A stretch of 64,000 nucleotides of DNA from Piper betle (taxonomy: Eukaryota > Streptophyta > Magnoliopsida > Piperales > Piperaceae). The stretch is from NCBI GenBank assembly GCA_033002965.1, contig JAURVB010014793.1, forward strand, positions 1 to 64,000, in the 5' to 3' direction. The notes below the pieces were generated by a model. It saw only the letters and a program-made list of their open reading frames with translations. It made no database searches and had not been told where the DNA came from. This document shows positions 1 to 11,599 of this stretch, in pieces (the first letter of the stretch is position 1; each line of letters opens with the position of its first letter). The translations under genes were made by a program, and so were the position numbers.

Positions 1-1
1 A

Positions 2-766
2 CCTCCACTGCACCACCCCACTAGCAATGGCTTCCCCCTCCCCCTCCGCTTCCTCCTCCTCCTCGCCATTGCCTCCATCGTCAATGCCCAGACCGTGCCG
101 GCGCCTGCCCCGTCTCCACTCAACCTCACTGACACCCTCGTGCAAGGTGGGCAGTACGACGTCCTACTCCGCCTCCTCTCCACCACCCATGTTGACAGGC
201 AGATCGTAAGTCAGGCGAACAGCTCTAACCAGGGCCTCACCCTCCTCGCCCCCACCGATAACGCCTTCCAGAACCTCAAAGCCGGCATCCTCAACGGTCT
301 CTCGCAGGAGCAGCAGGTGGCATTCGTCCTCTACCATGTCCTCCCCCAGTTCTACACTCTCCAAGACTTCCAGACCATTAGCAACCCAGTAAGGACCCAA
401 GCCAGTGGCAATGGCGGTGGTATCTACACCCTCAACTTCACCACCTCGGCCAACCAGGTGAACGTCTCCAGTGGATTGGTGGAGACCCAAATCAACAATC
501 CACTCAGGTCAACTAGGCCATTGGCAGTGTACCAGCTTGACAAGGTGCTGCTGCCACTGGATTTGTTTGGGGCCAAGCCGCCAGCATCATCCCCGCCGGA
601 TTCACCAAAGTCGCCTGGGTCAAACAGATCGCCGCCAACAGCTGCTGCATCACCAGCAGAGGCGAACCCAGGTGGGAGTCCGAACAATGGAGGGAACAGA
701 GGATTGAGCTCGAGATGGAGCCTTGCAGCTGTATTTGGTTTTGTGCTTGCAAGTGTTCTAGTTTGA
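2..766 (+). CDS. Fasciclin-like arabinogalactan protein (FLA), 5' end uncertain
   Basis: Cell-surface, GPI-anchored arabinogalactan protein of the single-FAS1 type (FLA11/12-like); such proteins act in wall and stem mechanics. The frame ending at 766 encodes a hydrophobic leader (RFLLLLAIASIVNA, then Q), a Pro-Ala stretch, one FAS1 domain with H1 box LTLLAPTDNAF, central LYHVLPQFYTL and H2 box LAVYQLDKVLLPLDLFG, N-glycosylation sites (NLT, NFT, NVS), Pro/Ser AGP glycomodules, and a hydrophobic C-terminus (WSLAAVFGFVLASVLV) after a small-residue GPI omega region. No in-frame ATG is present. The only well-placed ATG, at 27, is in another frame, and one extra C in the C5 run at 34-38 would join it to the leader as MASPLPLRFLLLL. 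Either the start is left of the window or this run is one base short. Domain call is firm; start is not. Confidence 0.9.
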   Translation, partial: PPLHHPTSNGFPLPLRFLLLLAIASIVNAQTVPAPAPSPLNLTDTLVQGGQYDVLLRLLSTTHVDRQIVSQANSSNQGLTLLAPTDNAFQNLKAGILNGLSQEQQVAFVLYHVLPQFYTLQDFQTISNPVRTQASGNGGGIYTLNFTTSANQVNVSSGLVETQINNPLRSTRPLAVYQLDKVLLPLDLFGAKPPASSPPDSPKSPGSNRSPPTAAASPAEANPGGSPNNGGNRGLSSRWSLAAVFGFVLASVLV

Positions 767-1558
767 GTATTCCTCTATTGAGGAATTTGCGAGCGTTTAA
801 TGCTGCTTTGTATCAATTCATCTATGATCGATTTCCGAACTTGTTTGTTTTGATCATTCTCATGGCTTTTCTGCTGATTCATTTATCAGTTTTATGAAAC
901 TTTTGATGCATTTTTTTCAGTGTGGTCCCATATGGCGTACATCATTTTACAGATCATTCGCATTGAGAGAAACCGCTCCAAATTAAGAAGATTAAAATGA
1001 ACCACCACGCAAAAAAGCGTTACATTGTGCAAGGTTTGTGTTGCCAATGACGACTTCACCCATGAACTCGGGGCAGAAACAACGAGATGATTGGTTTCAA
1101 AACTATGTGCGTATTGCGGGCGTCATGACGATTAAATTATTAGAAGGCAGCCATGTTACATCCAACTCATTTTGCATACAAGTTGAGGTAAAATGTCAGA
1201 TGAGAACATGAGGATCGGGTTACCAAAAAAAATGAAAGGAGCTGACTTGCCTCGTGAAGCTTCGTCATTGAAAATCCACCTATGGATTTGTCAAACAAAA
1301 CTGAAATTCGGCTGAAGCAGAACGGTAACGGTAGTGATTTACACTTTCAAAGACATGCCAGCACGAGAGGAAGTATGAGGCAAAATTGCAAGTTGCGGAA
1401 ATCTTGAACAAGCTCTGCTATAGACCAAGGGTAGAGATGACTGCACAATAGCCATTTACCGAGAAAAGCCAGTAATGGCTTTGGTAACTTTATTACACAA
1501 AGAAGCCACTAGGAAGATATACATACATTCTACAAAAGTAGATGATCTTTGTTGGAAG
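767..1558. other. Intergenic/3' flanks of two convergent genes
   Basis: Lies between the stop of the FLA gene (+) and the stop of the DUF3082-type gene (-), so it should hold the 3' UTRs and polyadenylation signals of both. AT-rich, with no coding signal I can support. Confidence 0.5.
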
Positions 1559-4047
1559 CTATTGTGTTTTATCAAGTGTTTGTGGATCGCTGTCCTTTTG
1601 TCCACCTGCATCTCCTGGATCCAATGTGGAATCACTCGAGCTCTTTTGCTCATCGGCTTTTACAGTTTCCTCAGAATTTTCCATAAAGGAATTAATAGCA
1701 AGTTGACCAGAATATAATATTAATCCAACTGAGTTGGCTCCGAACACAAACGTTGCAAGATAGCACATACCATTGATAATTGTCCTGAAGAAGCGATAAC
1801 AAATGGTCAGATTTTGGAAAAAAAGTAATTAATACGTGAAGGTCCACATATTGTGAGAAAGTTGTATCAGGCGAATAAAAACCAACCTAAATGGGGCATA
1901 CATGGACATGATACGATGGACTGGGCATATTGCGAGTGGGTGGTATATGAATTCAGGGTAAATCCATGCCATTGCCACGCTCATCCAGCCCATTGAGGCA
2001 TTTTCTAATTTCCTCTATGTTTCACACTCAAGGAACTAGATAAGTAGGTCCCCTAGTTGAGTCGGGCTGAAAATATGTGGGACACCATTCTATAACCTAC
2101 CCTTTATCGGGTGATCCCACACATATCTGGGGGCCATTTGGGTGGCTTTGGCACATATTAGAGGATATGATTTTCCTACTATAATCAGAATCATAACTCA
2201 TCGCACAAACTTTACACTCTCACCTGATGGTTATTGTGATTTGACGAACCTGTGGAGCAGAGCAAAAAAATCATCAGGAACATAACATTTTGCCTCTCCA
2301 AACAGATACAATCAACTTGGCTAAAATATATCATTTGAGAAGAAAGGCATACAAGTTGGTGAGAGAATGAATTCACATATAACCGTTCAAAATGAAATGA
2401 ACTCCTAATTATCCATAATTTAGTCATCAATCATGTCTAACCAATTGATGAAGACATACACTTTCCATATCGTGCACAGAAATTTCGCCCATCTTTTATC
2501 AGTGAAATGAGTAACACAACATGTGTAAATGGTGCATTGTAAAGAATGGAGAGCAAACATCAAGATATTTGAGAATATAGTTAACTTTCCTTGTGAAGCA
2601 TAAACAATCCTTTCAATATCTATCTGCTCCAAATGACCAATAGGAAAGCAAAAAATCGCAGTTTAATTGGGAAGTCTCTTCACAACTAAGCACTTCCACA
2701 ATTTCATTGTCAATTGTAAGCAATTACGACCCAACCAACATCATGAAGTTCTTACAACACTTATTAATCAATTTTTCAGATTAGTTAAACATACTGTCAA
2801 CCTTGGTGACATTTTAAGGTCCACATTGTGCAAGTGCTTTTGTTGAGCTTTCCATTTTGAAGAAACTCCTTAGGAATCTTCTAAAACCATGTGTTGAGCT
2901 TAAACCAAAGAAAGATAGTCTAGTTGCTAAACCAAATAAGTGCAATGCTTAGTGGCAAATATTTAATGATGAGTAAACATCATCTTCACTCTATACTTTA
3001 TTCCTAACATCAGTTGCCTATGTTCCTAATCAATTGTTCCAGTCGATTGCTCAGCGCACATTCCTAAATAAAAAACAATCATCCCCATCATTATAGTCCA
3101 AGGTCCATTATAAGAATAAACTGAACAATTAACTAAATTGCGTGGCTATCAGTTTATACGAGCAAAAATAAGAGAGGGGACAATCCTTCAGATTAAACCA
3201 TATATTTAAGCTTAAACCATGAAGGATAATCAAAGCCCCTAAAACTGAGAATGGAAAAGCTTGATGTCAATCACTTCATGATGTGTAGCTACATTTATCC
3301 TAGACCACAGACGATTACGTTCCTTATAAAATGGTACTTCATGCATTACTAAATAGATAGTAATTATATGTTGTACAAGATCCATTATAAGAACAAATTT
3401 AATGACAGAATTATGAGCAGAACAGCACGGATATTAGTTTATACAAACAGCGAAAGAAAATTAAAATCAGAGCTTGTTCTCAGGAAGGTACAAGCGAGGA
3501 GAGACAAATCAACAAACACATAACATACCGAAAAGTTGTCGGAGATGGTCTGGCGGTTGAGCGCACCCTCAATGGTGGCAGTGAACTTGTAGAGCAGAAT
3601 GGCGATGGCCCCTGCCGTGAGACCACCCCAAAGCGCCTGGAGCGGCGACGGCGGCGCCCCGGGCTCCAACTTCGCCGACTGCATTGCCTTCAAGCTCTCC
3701 AAAGCTTCCTCCTTTACACCCCTCTTCGTCATCCCCGACGACCTCACCCTCTACCACCAAAGAAGCATCCTCCCCAAATCAGTTAAAAAAAGAAAAGAAA
3801 AGATGAAACAGCGTGAGAGAAGGGAGAGAAGAGGTAAAAACCAGTTCTTTGGCGCGCTTGGCGCGGCGGCGGAGGAGCGGAAGAGGAAGACGGCGATGGC
3901 ACCGGTGAGGAGGACGCTGGTGGCGACCTGGAGCGGGGTGGCCTGGTCGGTATCGCCGAGGGTCACCGGGGAGGACGACGGCGGGAGCTCGACGGGGCCG
4001 TCGTCCGCCGGCGACTGCGGCGGGGTGGAGTCGAGCACCTGCGCCAT
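1559..4047 (-). CDS. DUF3082-type small membrane protein, four exons, one frame break
   Basis: Exons on the minus strand: 4047-3842, 3750-3529, 2249-2224 (26 nt) and 1784-1559, with GT-AG boundaries. They encode about 226 aa: an acidic/Pro-rich N-terminus (MAQVLDSTPPQSP), TM1 (VATSVLLTGAIAVFLF), a basic stretch (RRRAKRAKEL), TM2 (ALWGGLTAGAIAILLYKF), then TIEGALNRQTISDNFS / VRQITITIR / TIINGMCYLATFVFG with TM3 and an acidic tail. The TISDNFSVRQITITIRT run is the plant/cyanobacterial DUF3082 signature as I remember it; family function unknown, plastid membrane location inferred. Exon 1 is 206 nt, but the TM1 and RRRAKR segments are in different frames. One more base near 3871-3878 gives 207 nt (69 codons) and a clean RVRSSG join to exon 2. 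No clear transit peptide in frame with MAQVL. Confidence 0.8.
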
Positions 4048-4193
4048 AGCTGGCCATGTCCGGCGGGGGAGTCGGAAGGAGAGCGGCGGCCGCGTAGGAA
4101 GGAGGGATGGACGACGCCGGGGGTGACGGTGGCGGCGGCGGCGGCGGCGAGGAAGGGATGGTCGAACCGGCGTTGAGAGATGGTTTGCAGCAT

Positions 4194-5015
4194 TTTTGTT
4201 CGCTGGGAATTGGGATAAGATTTTTGCTCTTTTCGGTGTCATAAGCCAACCAACCACTGCTTTGGGGGAATTTACTTTTTCAAAAAACTTCAATTAGTTT
4301 TCCCGTAAATAAAATTATGATTAAGTTTAAATTGTAAAATTTAGATTAAATCTCATTTATTTGTTTAAAAGAATTTGTCTGCTCCTACCAATCACCCCAC
4401 CCCGTGAACAAGACTGTTATTAAATCTAAATTGTAAATTTAGCCTAAATCTCTATTTATTATTTCTTTTAGGCCCACAAGCCTTTGGTCGATAAAAAGCG
4501 AGAGGTATATAATTTAATGGACGGGCTTTCAGTTTTTTTAATCTGAACCGTAAATTATACAAAAATTGTGTAAATATAAATTACACTTAAAAAAACTAAT
4601 TTTACTAACTCGTTAATATAAAATATACCTAAATTCACATGTGCAAATAAGATCACCAGTTTTATTAATTCCATAAGTTTATATTTTCCAATATAAATGA
4701 TGTAACTCACGAAATGGAAAAAAGTATTTTATCATAATCAATACTCCTAGCTTTTTAGTCAAATAAAAAATAACTTTATAGCACATTTTTAAATTTCATA
4801 TTGTATCACTTGGTTGTACTCAATATATAGCGTATCACTATTAAATTTGATACGATTGAAATTTTTGGACCATTTTTATCAGTACCTTTTTTGTTACAAA
4901 ATTCAATTTTTATTAAAAAATTGGTATTTTATTGATATTTATTAAAATATTCATGATAAAAACGTATTTTAATTTTTAATAAAATATTTTATTTATAATT
5001 TTAGAATATCTTCAA
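4194..5015. other. AT-rich intergenic DNA
   Basis: Upstream flank of the DUF3082-type gene (which starts at 4047 on the minus strand), then A/T-rich low-complexity sequence. I see no gene, RNA or clear element edge. Confidence 0.5.
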
Positions 5016-6845
5016 CCCTATTCAATATGGCTGAACCAAATATACTTTCTGAATATAAACCCTAACTCGAATCGTGTGGGTTTACACCCCGCCCCAGCCG
5101 CTGACCAGCCCGTCGCCCCCGCCACCCCCTGCCCCCGCCCCAGCCACTCCGCCTGCGTCCCCTGCCCCGCCCAAGCCACCCCGCCCGTTGCCCCCACTAC
5201 CCTGGCCGCACCGTGGCCTCCCCTCCCGGCCTCGCTTGGCACTGCAGCTCCCCCGCCCCTGCCCGGCCATGTCAAGGCGTTTACCCGCCGGCCCTTGGCG
5301 AGGTTGCCGACAGTCGCACAACAGGAGGAGGGAAGAAACAGGGAGAAAAATGGAGATGGTAATTTCGTAATATAAACTTGACTCGCCTCCCCGCCCAACC
5401 GCCGCCCGTTGCCAATGCAACCCCCCGGCGCCCCCACTGGCAGCCGCGGTCCCCCTCCGTCCCTGCCCTCGCCACGCCCGTGCCTCGCCAGCCCGCCCCC
5501 ACCACCCTGGCCGCACCGCAGCTTCCCACTCCTAGCCTCGCCCGGTGTTGCGGCTCCCCCTGCCCTGCGTGTTCAAAGGCGCCCACCCACCGTCCCCCAG
5601 TGAGGTCGCCGGCGGTCACGCGGCGGGAGGAGGGAAGAAATAAGGGAGAAACATAAGAGAAAACGGAGATGGTAATTTCATAATAAAAACTTGACTCGAT
5701 CTCGACTCGAACCAATAATATGAAATAAAATTTTTTTAAAAATAAAATAATTTTATAATAAAAATTTGACTCGTTCTCTATTCGAGTAAATAGTATGAAA
5801 TAAATTTTCTTAAAAAATTTGTAATAAAAACTTGACTCAATCTCGACTCAAGTTAATAGTATGAAATAATTTTTTTAAAAAAATAAAATAATTTTGTAAT
5901 AAAACCTTGACTCGATCTCGATTCGAGTCAATAGTATGAAATATATATATTTTTAAAAAACTTAATCTCGATTCGAGTCAATAATATGAAAGAAAATTTA
6001 AAAATAAAATAATTTATTAATAAAAACTTTGACTCTATATAATATTAGGAAATTATCTTTTTTTTAAAAAAATTATTTCATACTATTGACTCGAGTTGAG
6101 ATCGAATCAAGTTTTTATTAATAAATTATTTTATTTTTTAAAAAAATTATTTCATACTATTGACTCAAGTCAAGAACGAGTCAAATTTTTATTACGAAAT
6201 TATTTTTTTAAAAATATTTCATACTATTGACTCTCGGATCGAGTCATGTTTTTATTATGATATTATTTTATTTTTTTTAAAAAATTATTTCGTACTATTG
6301 ACTCGAGTCGAGATCGAGTCAAATTTTTATTACGAAATTACCATCCCCCGTTTTCTCTTATGTTTCTCCCTTGCTTCTTCACTCCTCCCGCTGCATGACT
6401 GCGGGCGACCTCACCGGGGGCCGGCGGGTAGACACCTGAACGGGGCCGGGCAAGGCCAGGAGGGGGAGGCCACGGTGCGGCCAGGGTGGTGGGGCAGTGG
6501 CTGGCGGTGGTGTGGGCGCGGTAGGGGTGCAGCAGGGGCGGGGGACGGTGGGGGACCATGGCTGCCGGCTGGGGCAGGGGGTTGGCAACGGGTAGCGGCC
6601 GGGGTGGGCAGGGGGTGGCATGGGAGGCGGGCGGGGCGGGGGCAGGGAGGCCGGTGGGGGGGGGGGGGTGGGCAGAGGTGGCCGGTGGGATGGGGGAATG
6701 GGGCGGTCGGTGGGGGCAGGGGCGGCTGAAGAATGGGAAGGGGGTGGTATGGGGGCTGTTGTGGACTATTGGATCAAATCCAACAGTCCATATGGGGCAG
6801 CACATATGTGCTTTTAAAATAGGGCAATATATAGTAACGCTGCCT

Positions 6846-6901
<56 letters not shown>

Positions 6902-6902
6902 C
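5016..6902. mobile_element. Fold-back element A (C-rich left arm, AT core, G-rich right arm)
   Basis: Non-coding composite. Left arm 5080-5640 is extremely C-rich, the core 5650-6360 is AT-rich with repeated TTGACTCGA/TCGAGTCAA motifs, and the right arm 6380-6760 is G-rich, so the arms are roughly complementary in inverted orientation. Near the right end an imperfect palindrome (GGACTATTGGATC...AATCCAACAGTCC, 6761-6793) precedes a (TA)n tract at about 6850-6901. The left edge is not clear. Long open frames in the arms are Pro/Ala/Arg or Gly low complexity and are read here as compositional artefacts. Elements B and C in this window have the same plan. Confidence 0.6.
6850..6901. repeat. (TA)n microsatellite at the right end of element A
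   Basis: About 26 TA units directly abut the fold-back element. Confidence 0.95.
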
Positions 6903-7565
6903 TTTGTATTGATTTATCAAATAAGATTTATTTACTCGTGTACACTAGTTTGGGGCAAAACGTCATGGCGTCATAAGTGAAATTATTATTTGAAATGCAT
7001 GGCAATAATAGCTTCTTTTTGTTGCTTCGTTATTTATCAACGTGCCTTGTGGCCATTGTAAATACCATTTGGGTTTTATGATTTTCCTTCCCATGACATA
7101 TGCTATTATGAGACTATAAAAATATGTAAAATTGTTCTTTTAATGGAAGCCTATTGGCCCCTGTTGAAAAAGGAAGAAAAATAATAAAAGTTTCAATATA
7201 AATCATGCACTCCAAAATAAGAACTTGATTCTGTTTAATTCTTTGTCAACTGAGTTTAACTCATAAATAGTGGCTAAAAATAGTTTAATTTTTATAATTA
7301 GTTATAAGAAAATAGATTATTTGTGTAGTTGATATTAGTATTTTTAAAATTTTGACATTGCCCGTGCATTGTGCTATAAATGTTAGAGTGTCAATCTTTT
7401 TTAAATTTAAATTTTTTGAACTCAAATCGTTAATTTTTAAATCTAATGATTTACAATGGGTAGTTTTGGATCGGTGGTCATGGGTAAGGTTCTTAAAATG
7501 CCAACAAATGTAATCCATTAGATAAAAAATTAAAAATCACGATGATATTTAGTACATACATTAAC

Positions 7566-7610
<45 letters not shown>

Positions 7611-9685
7611 TCATGACAACATGTTTCCAGTTTTAAAAGCTTATTTTTCTCCTCGTTAATGTACTTATTTATCATTAACACATGCATCACATTGTAGTTT
7701 AACGTATTACCGATTACGCCCACCGACATGGATCGATGAATAATTGCATGGCTAAGATTTCCTCGGAGTTTTGATTGCTTTCACGTCGTTCATTTTGCCC
7801 ACATGTTTCACACAAATGACATCTCTAATTGGTGGGGTTGGAAATATATTATCTTGTTTGTCTAAATGTGGTTATCTGCATTTTCTTTTTGCTAACGTTA
7901 AAAGATTAAAACTATATAATAAATTAGTGTAAAATTCTCAAATTTAATTTCATGTCTAATGTCTACCAGATAAGATATATGATATATTAATAGGAGGTAC
8001 CACACTTATTGCTTCATTTTAAATGAATAAGTTTATTATGTTACACCATAGCCATGATCGTAGTGGATGGGGGACTATATATATCGGACACAAGTTAGGC
8101 TCACAAGTTAATGAATTTCGAGGATAAAATTTTCAACAATATTTATAATATAAGATCTCATATATTAGTAAGGTTATACATCTTTATTTTAATTTAACCA
8201 TTTTAAAGAGACAATTTAAGCATACTAATTTATATATATTTGAGTTGGGTATTGGAGAGGTATATTTTTTAAAAAAATTATTAAAAGAAAATCTACCATT
8301 AATAAAATCTTTTTCCAAGAGATTGAAACAGACCTTGAGATATTTTTTACTGTTTAACCATAGAGGTTAGTTTTCTCCACATAGGAAATTATATTGAGCG
8401 ACAGTTTATTGTAATAATATTTTATATACAGTGGTGTAACGCAAATAACTATTGAATACTTTTTGAACATTTTATAGAATATTTTCCATGACGTTCTTAT
8501 AATCCACATTATTACTTTAATTGTAGGCAATTTAACGTGGTGAAAAGTATCCTTTTAAGATTAAAAGGCTAAACCGTGGTGAAATATCTAAAGATGAGGT
8601 TTTTAGCCTATAGAGAAAAAATAAATAAAAATAATTATACAAAAATAGTTATTATTTAAATGTAAAGAGAGGAAGTTGAAAGGTAATCAGTCGTCATCTT
8701 AAACCCAGGCAACATGCAGACTACAATAATAAAATTAAAAAGTGGTAATTAACTAGAAACAAGAGGGAAATCTTCTTTTGCGCTCTGATCTTAATAATTT
8801 AACATAGCTAGCAATTTTGACATTTGCAACATCGTATTTTCAAAATTATCTACCATCTTCTGTGAAAAAAGTAGGCCAAATCTTATTAGTGGTTAATTAG
8901 ATTTAAGACGGGTGGTGGATATTATGTTCCAAATATTAATCGTTGGATAATGGACAAAAAATAGTATTTACGAGAGGGGGAAGGATTTGACATAGCATTT
9001 ATCACAGCAAACTCTTGTACCGAGATATAAATCTTTTAGATTAGTGAAAATTTAAAAAATAATTATAATTTGAAATTATATTCTATAAATTATAGTAATT
9101 AAGACCGATGATAAAGCTTCTAAAGGGAGTTGTCTGTATTTCTCAATAACCCTTGCCCACATCAACATTTAATATTTCTCAACCTAATACTGGGTCCAAT
9201 GTTAGTATGATCCCTCAACCACGACTTATAATGGTTAAAATAAGAAAATATATTCCACACGACCAAAGGAAGAGATAATATTGAAGTGGTACGTATCGTA
9301 TAATCACCACATCTTTCACATCACTAATTTTTCTTCTTTGGATCCAGCGCAAGAACATGTTATCTTCGATTAATTTATTTAGTCATTAATCTAATTGCAT
9401 TAATATTACGTAAGCATAGTAAACTAGTGGAAAAATTAAAGCAGGTAAATGCAAAGGATTAATCATTCATTTTCAGTAACGTTTTTCGACGTCTTACCAA
9501 ACGAAGTGGCTCATCACTGATACAGTTGAAGGTCTATTCATCTGTTTGCATCAAATGCATACCCGTGATCACTCCCTTGGCTTCGTCTGGGACATGGCGT
9601 GTCATTGTGTTCACGTTTTCCACATTTGCGCACCGTCCTAGCTAGCCACTCAGTATATTGATGGGCTTATGCACCATCTCAATAC
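6902..9685. other. AT-rich intergenic region upstream of the ABCG gene
   Basis: No coding capacity recognised. Holds a second (TA)n tract at 7570-7605 and poly-A/T-rich sequence. The part close to 9600 should contain the promoter of the ABCG gene. Confidence 0.5.
7570..7605. repeat. (TA)n microsatellite
   Basis: Eighteen or so TA units; no fold-back element recognised beside it. Confidence 0.95.
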
Positions 9686-9693
9686 TATAAATA
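9686..9693 (+). promoter_or_regulatory. TATA box of the ABCG gene
   Basis: TATAAATA lies 113 bases before the ATG at 9799 in a region with no upstream coding sequence. The spacing suits a plant core promoter with a leader of about 80 nt. Confidence 0.6.
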
Positions 9694-9798
9694 CACGCAT
9701 CCTCTTTGGCAAGAGTTCCATATATACAGACTGATCAAAACAATTATCTCTCCTCCTCCTCACATATTGTGATCAAATAGCTTTAGTAGTATATTACA

Positions 9799-11555
9799 AT
9801 GAGTGTTTCCTTGAGACATGTAGTGGATGTGGAAGAACAGATCATGAAAGATGAGAGATCACAGAGGGAGGTCTTGGGTAGTGCTGAACATGTGGATTAT
9901 GAGCCGGTAAGGCTCACTTGGGATGACCTAAACGTGACCGTGGTACGTAGCAAAGGCCCGGTGCACCAAGTGCTACAGGGCCTCACCGGTTATGCCGAGG
10001 CCGGCTGCCTGACTGCACTCATGGGTCCATCCGGCTCCGGCAAGTCGACGCTGCTGGATGCCCTCGCTGGCCGCCTCGCCACCAATGCCTTTCGCACCGG
10101 CGCCGTCTTGGTCAATGGCCACCCCACCAAGCTCTCATTCGGCGCATCCGTATGTATTTTTATCCGGTCACGTTAAGTTAATTTTCATGTTTATAATATA
10201 TAAACATAGTAACGTATGCATGATTCATTTTATTTGTTCGCAATCTAGCTAATGAAATTTGTTGGGAATTTAATTAGGCATATGTAACGCAAGAAGATTG
10301 TCTGATTGGAACGCTAACGGTGAGAGAGATGATATCCTACTCGGCCAGGCTAAGACTGCCTAAAGACACAGATGGGGCAGAGAAGAAGGAGCTAGTTGAG
10401 AACACCATAGTGGAAATGGGACTCCAAGATTGTGCTGATACAGTGATAGGAAACTGGCACCTTAGGGGAATAAGTGGAGGAGAGAAGAGGAGAGTTAGCA
10501 TAGCGCTTGAGATAATCATGAAACCCAAGCTTCTCTTTCTTGACGAGCCCACCAGCGGCCTCGACAGGTATATACCTGTCCTATTTCTATCATCTCGTGA
10601 TCTATATATACATATACACTGTCTGTATGTTTGTTAATGGAAATTAGCTTTGAGAGTTTATATATACACACATATATTTATATAGCTAGTATATTTATAT
10701 ATATTTTTCATTTATACATGAATTTCATGAATCGTATATGTGAATGCTTGAAATTCATTTTGTTGGCAATGACGCGAATATTCAAAAATGGTAATCGAGA
10801 TTCGAAGGAACATGTTAGAATGCTGCGAAATATATAGTTTAAGTTTTGTTTTGCGATTTGAATAGCATAAGAACGATCAATTTTGAGTTGTAAATGAATG
10901 GTAATGCTTCCATGGACGATTGTCAACAGGAAGGAAAATATTGAGATAAATCCATGTCGGCCTAATCCTATATAATTAAGATAAGACTCATTAATAGTAC
11001 TGCTGCCACCACAGATAACTACAAGTGCTTGCCAACATTTTGTTTATTTTTTTAATTAATGTGTAGAAAAACTAATTTTTTTTGTAGTGTTACCAAACAT
11101 TGCTAATTACATGTTGATCCATACAGTGCTTCAGCCTTCTTTGTGGTGAAGACCCTACACAATTTGGCCAGGTGTGGAAGGACCATCGTTGCTGCTATAC
11201 ACCAACCAAGCAGCGAAGTGTTTCAGCTCTTCGATTACCTGACTCTGCTTTCTAGTGGCAAGACTATTTATTTTGGAAAGGCATCTGAGGCAAACCAGGT
11301 GCACTAAAACACAAACCACGACAGCACCATAATTTTCACTCAATTTCTTCTTCTCTGCCTCTACTGTTATACCTGTCAATATATAGTACAAACAACTAGA
11401 TAACATAATTATGTGTATGTATGACACAGTTCTTTGCCGAGGCTGGCTTCCCATGCCCGCCACAAAGAAACCCCTCTGATCATTTTCTGAGGTGCATCAA
11501 CTCGGATTTCGACAAAGCCAAAGCCATGCAATTAGTTGAACCCTCGGAACACCAG

Positions 11556-11599
<44 letters not shown>

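Noticed and set aside
3963..4193. Possible transit peptide MLQTISQRRFDHPF upstream of the DUF3082-type gene
   Set aside because: It is in a different frame from MAQVL; it would need another frame correction. Left as a possibility only.
5018..5715. Several overlapping 90-144 aa open frames on both strands
   Set aside because: Pro/Ala/Arg- or Gly-rich translations of the C-rich arm of element A, open in many frames at once; compositional artefact.
6160..6805. Open frames of 155-189 aa in the G-rich arm of element A
   Set aside because: Low-complexity Gly/Arg or Pro runs, no conserved domain.
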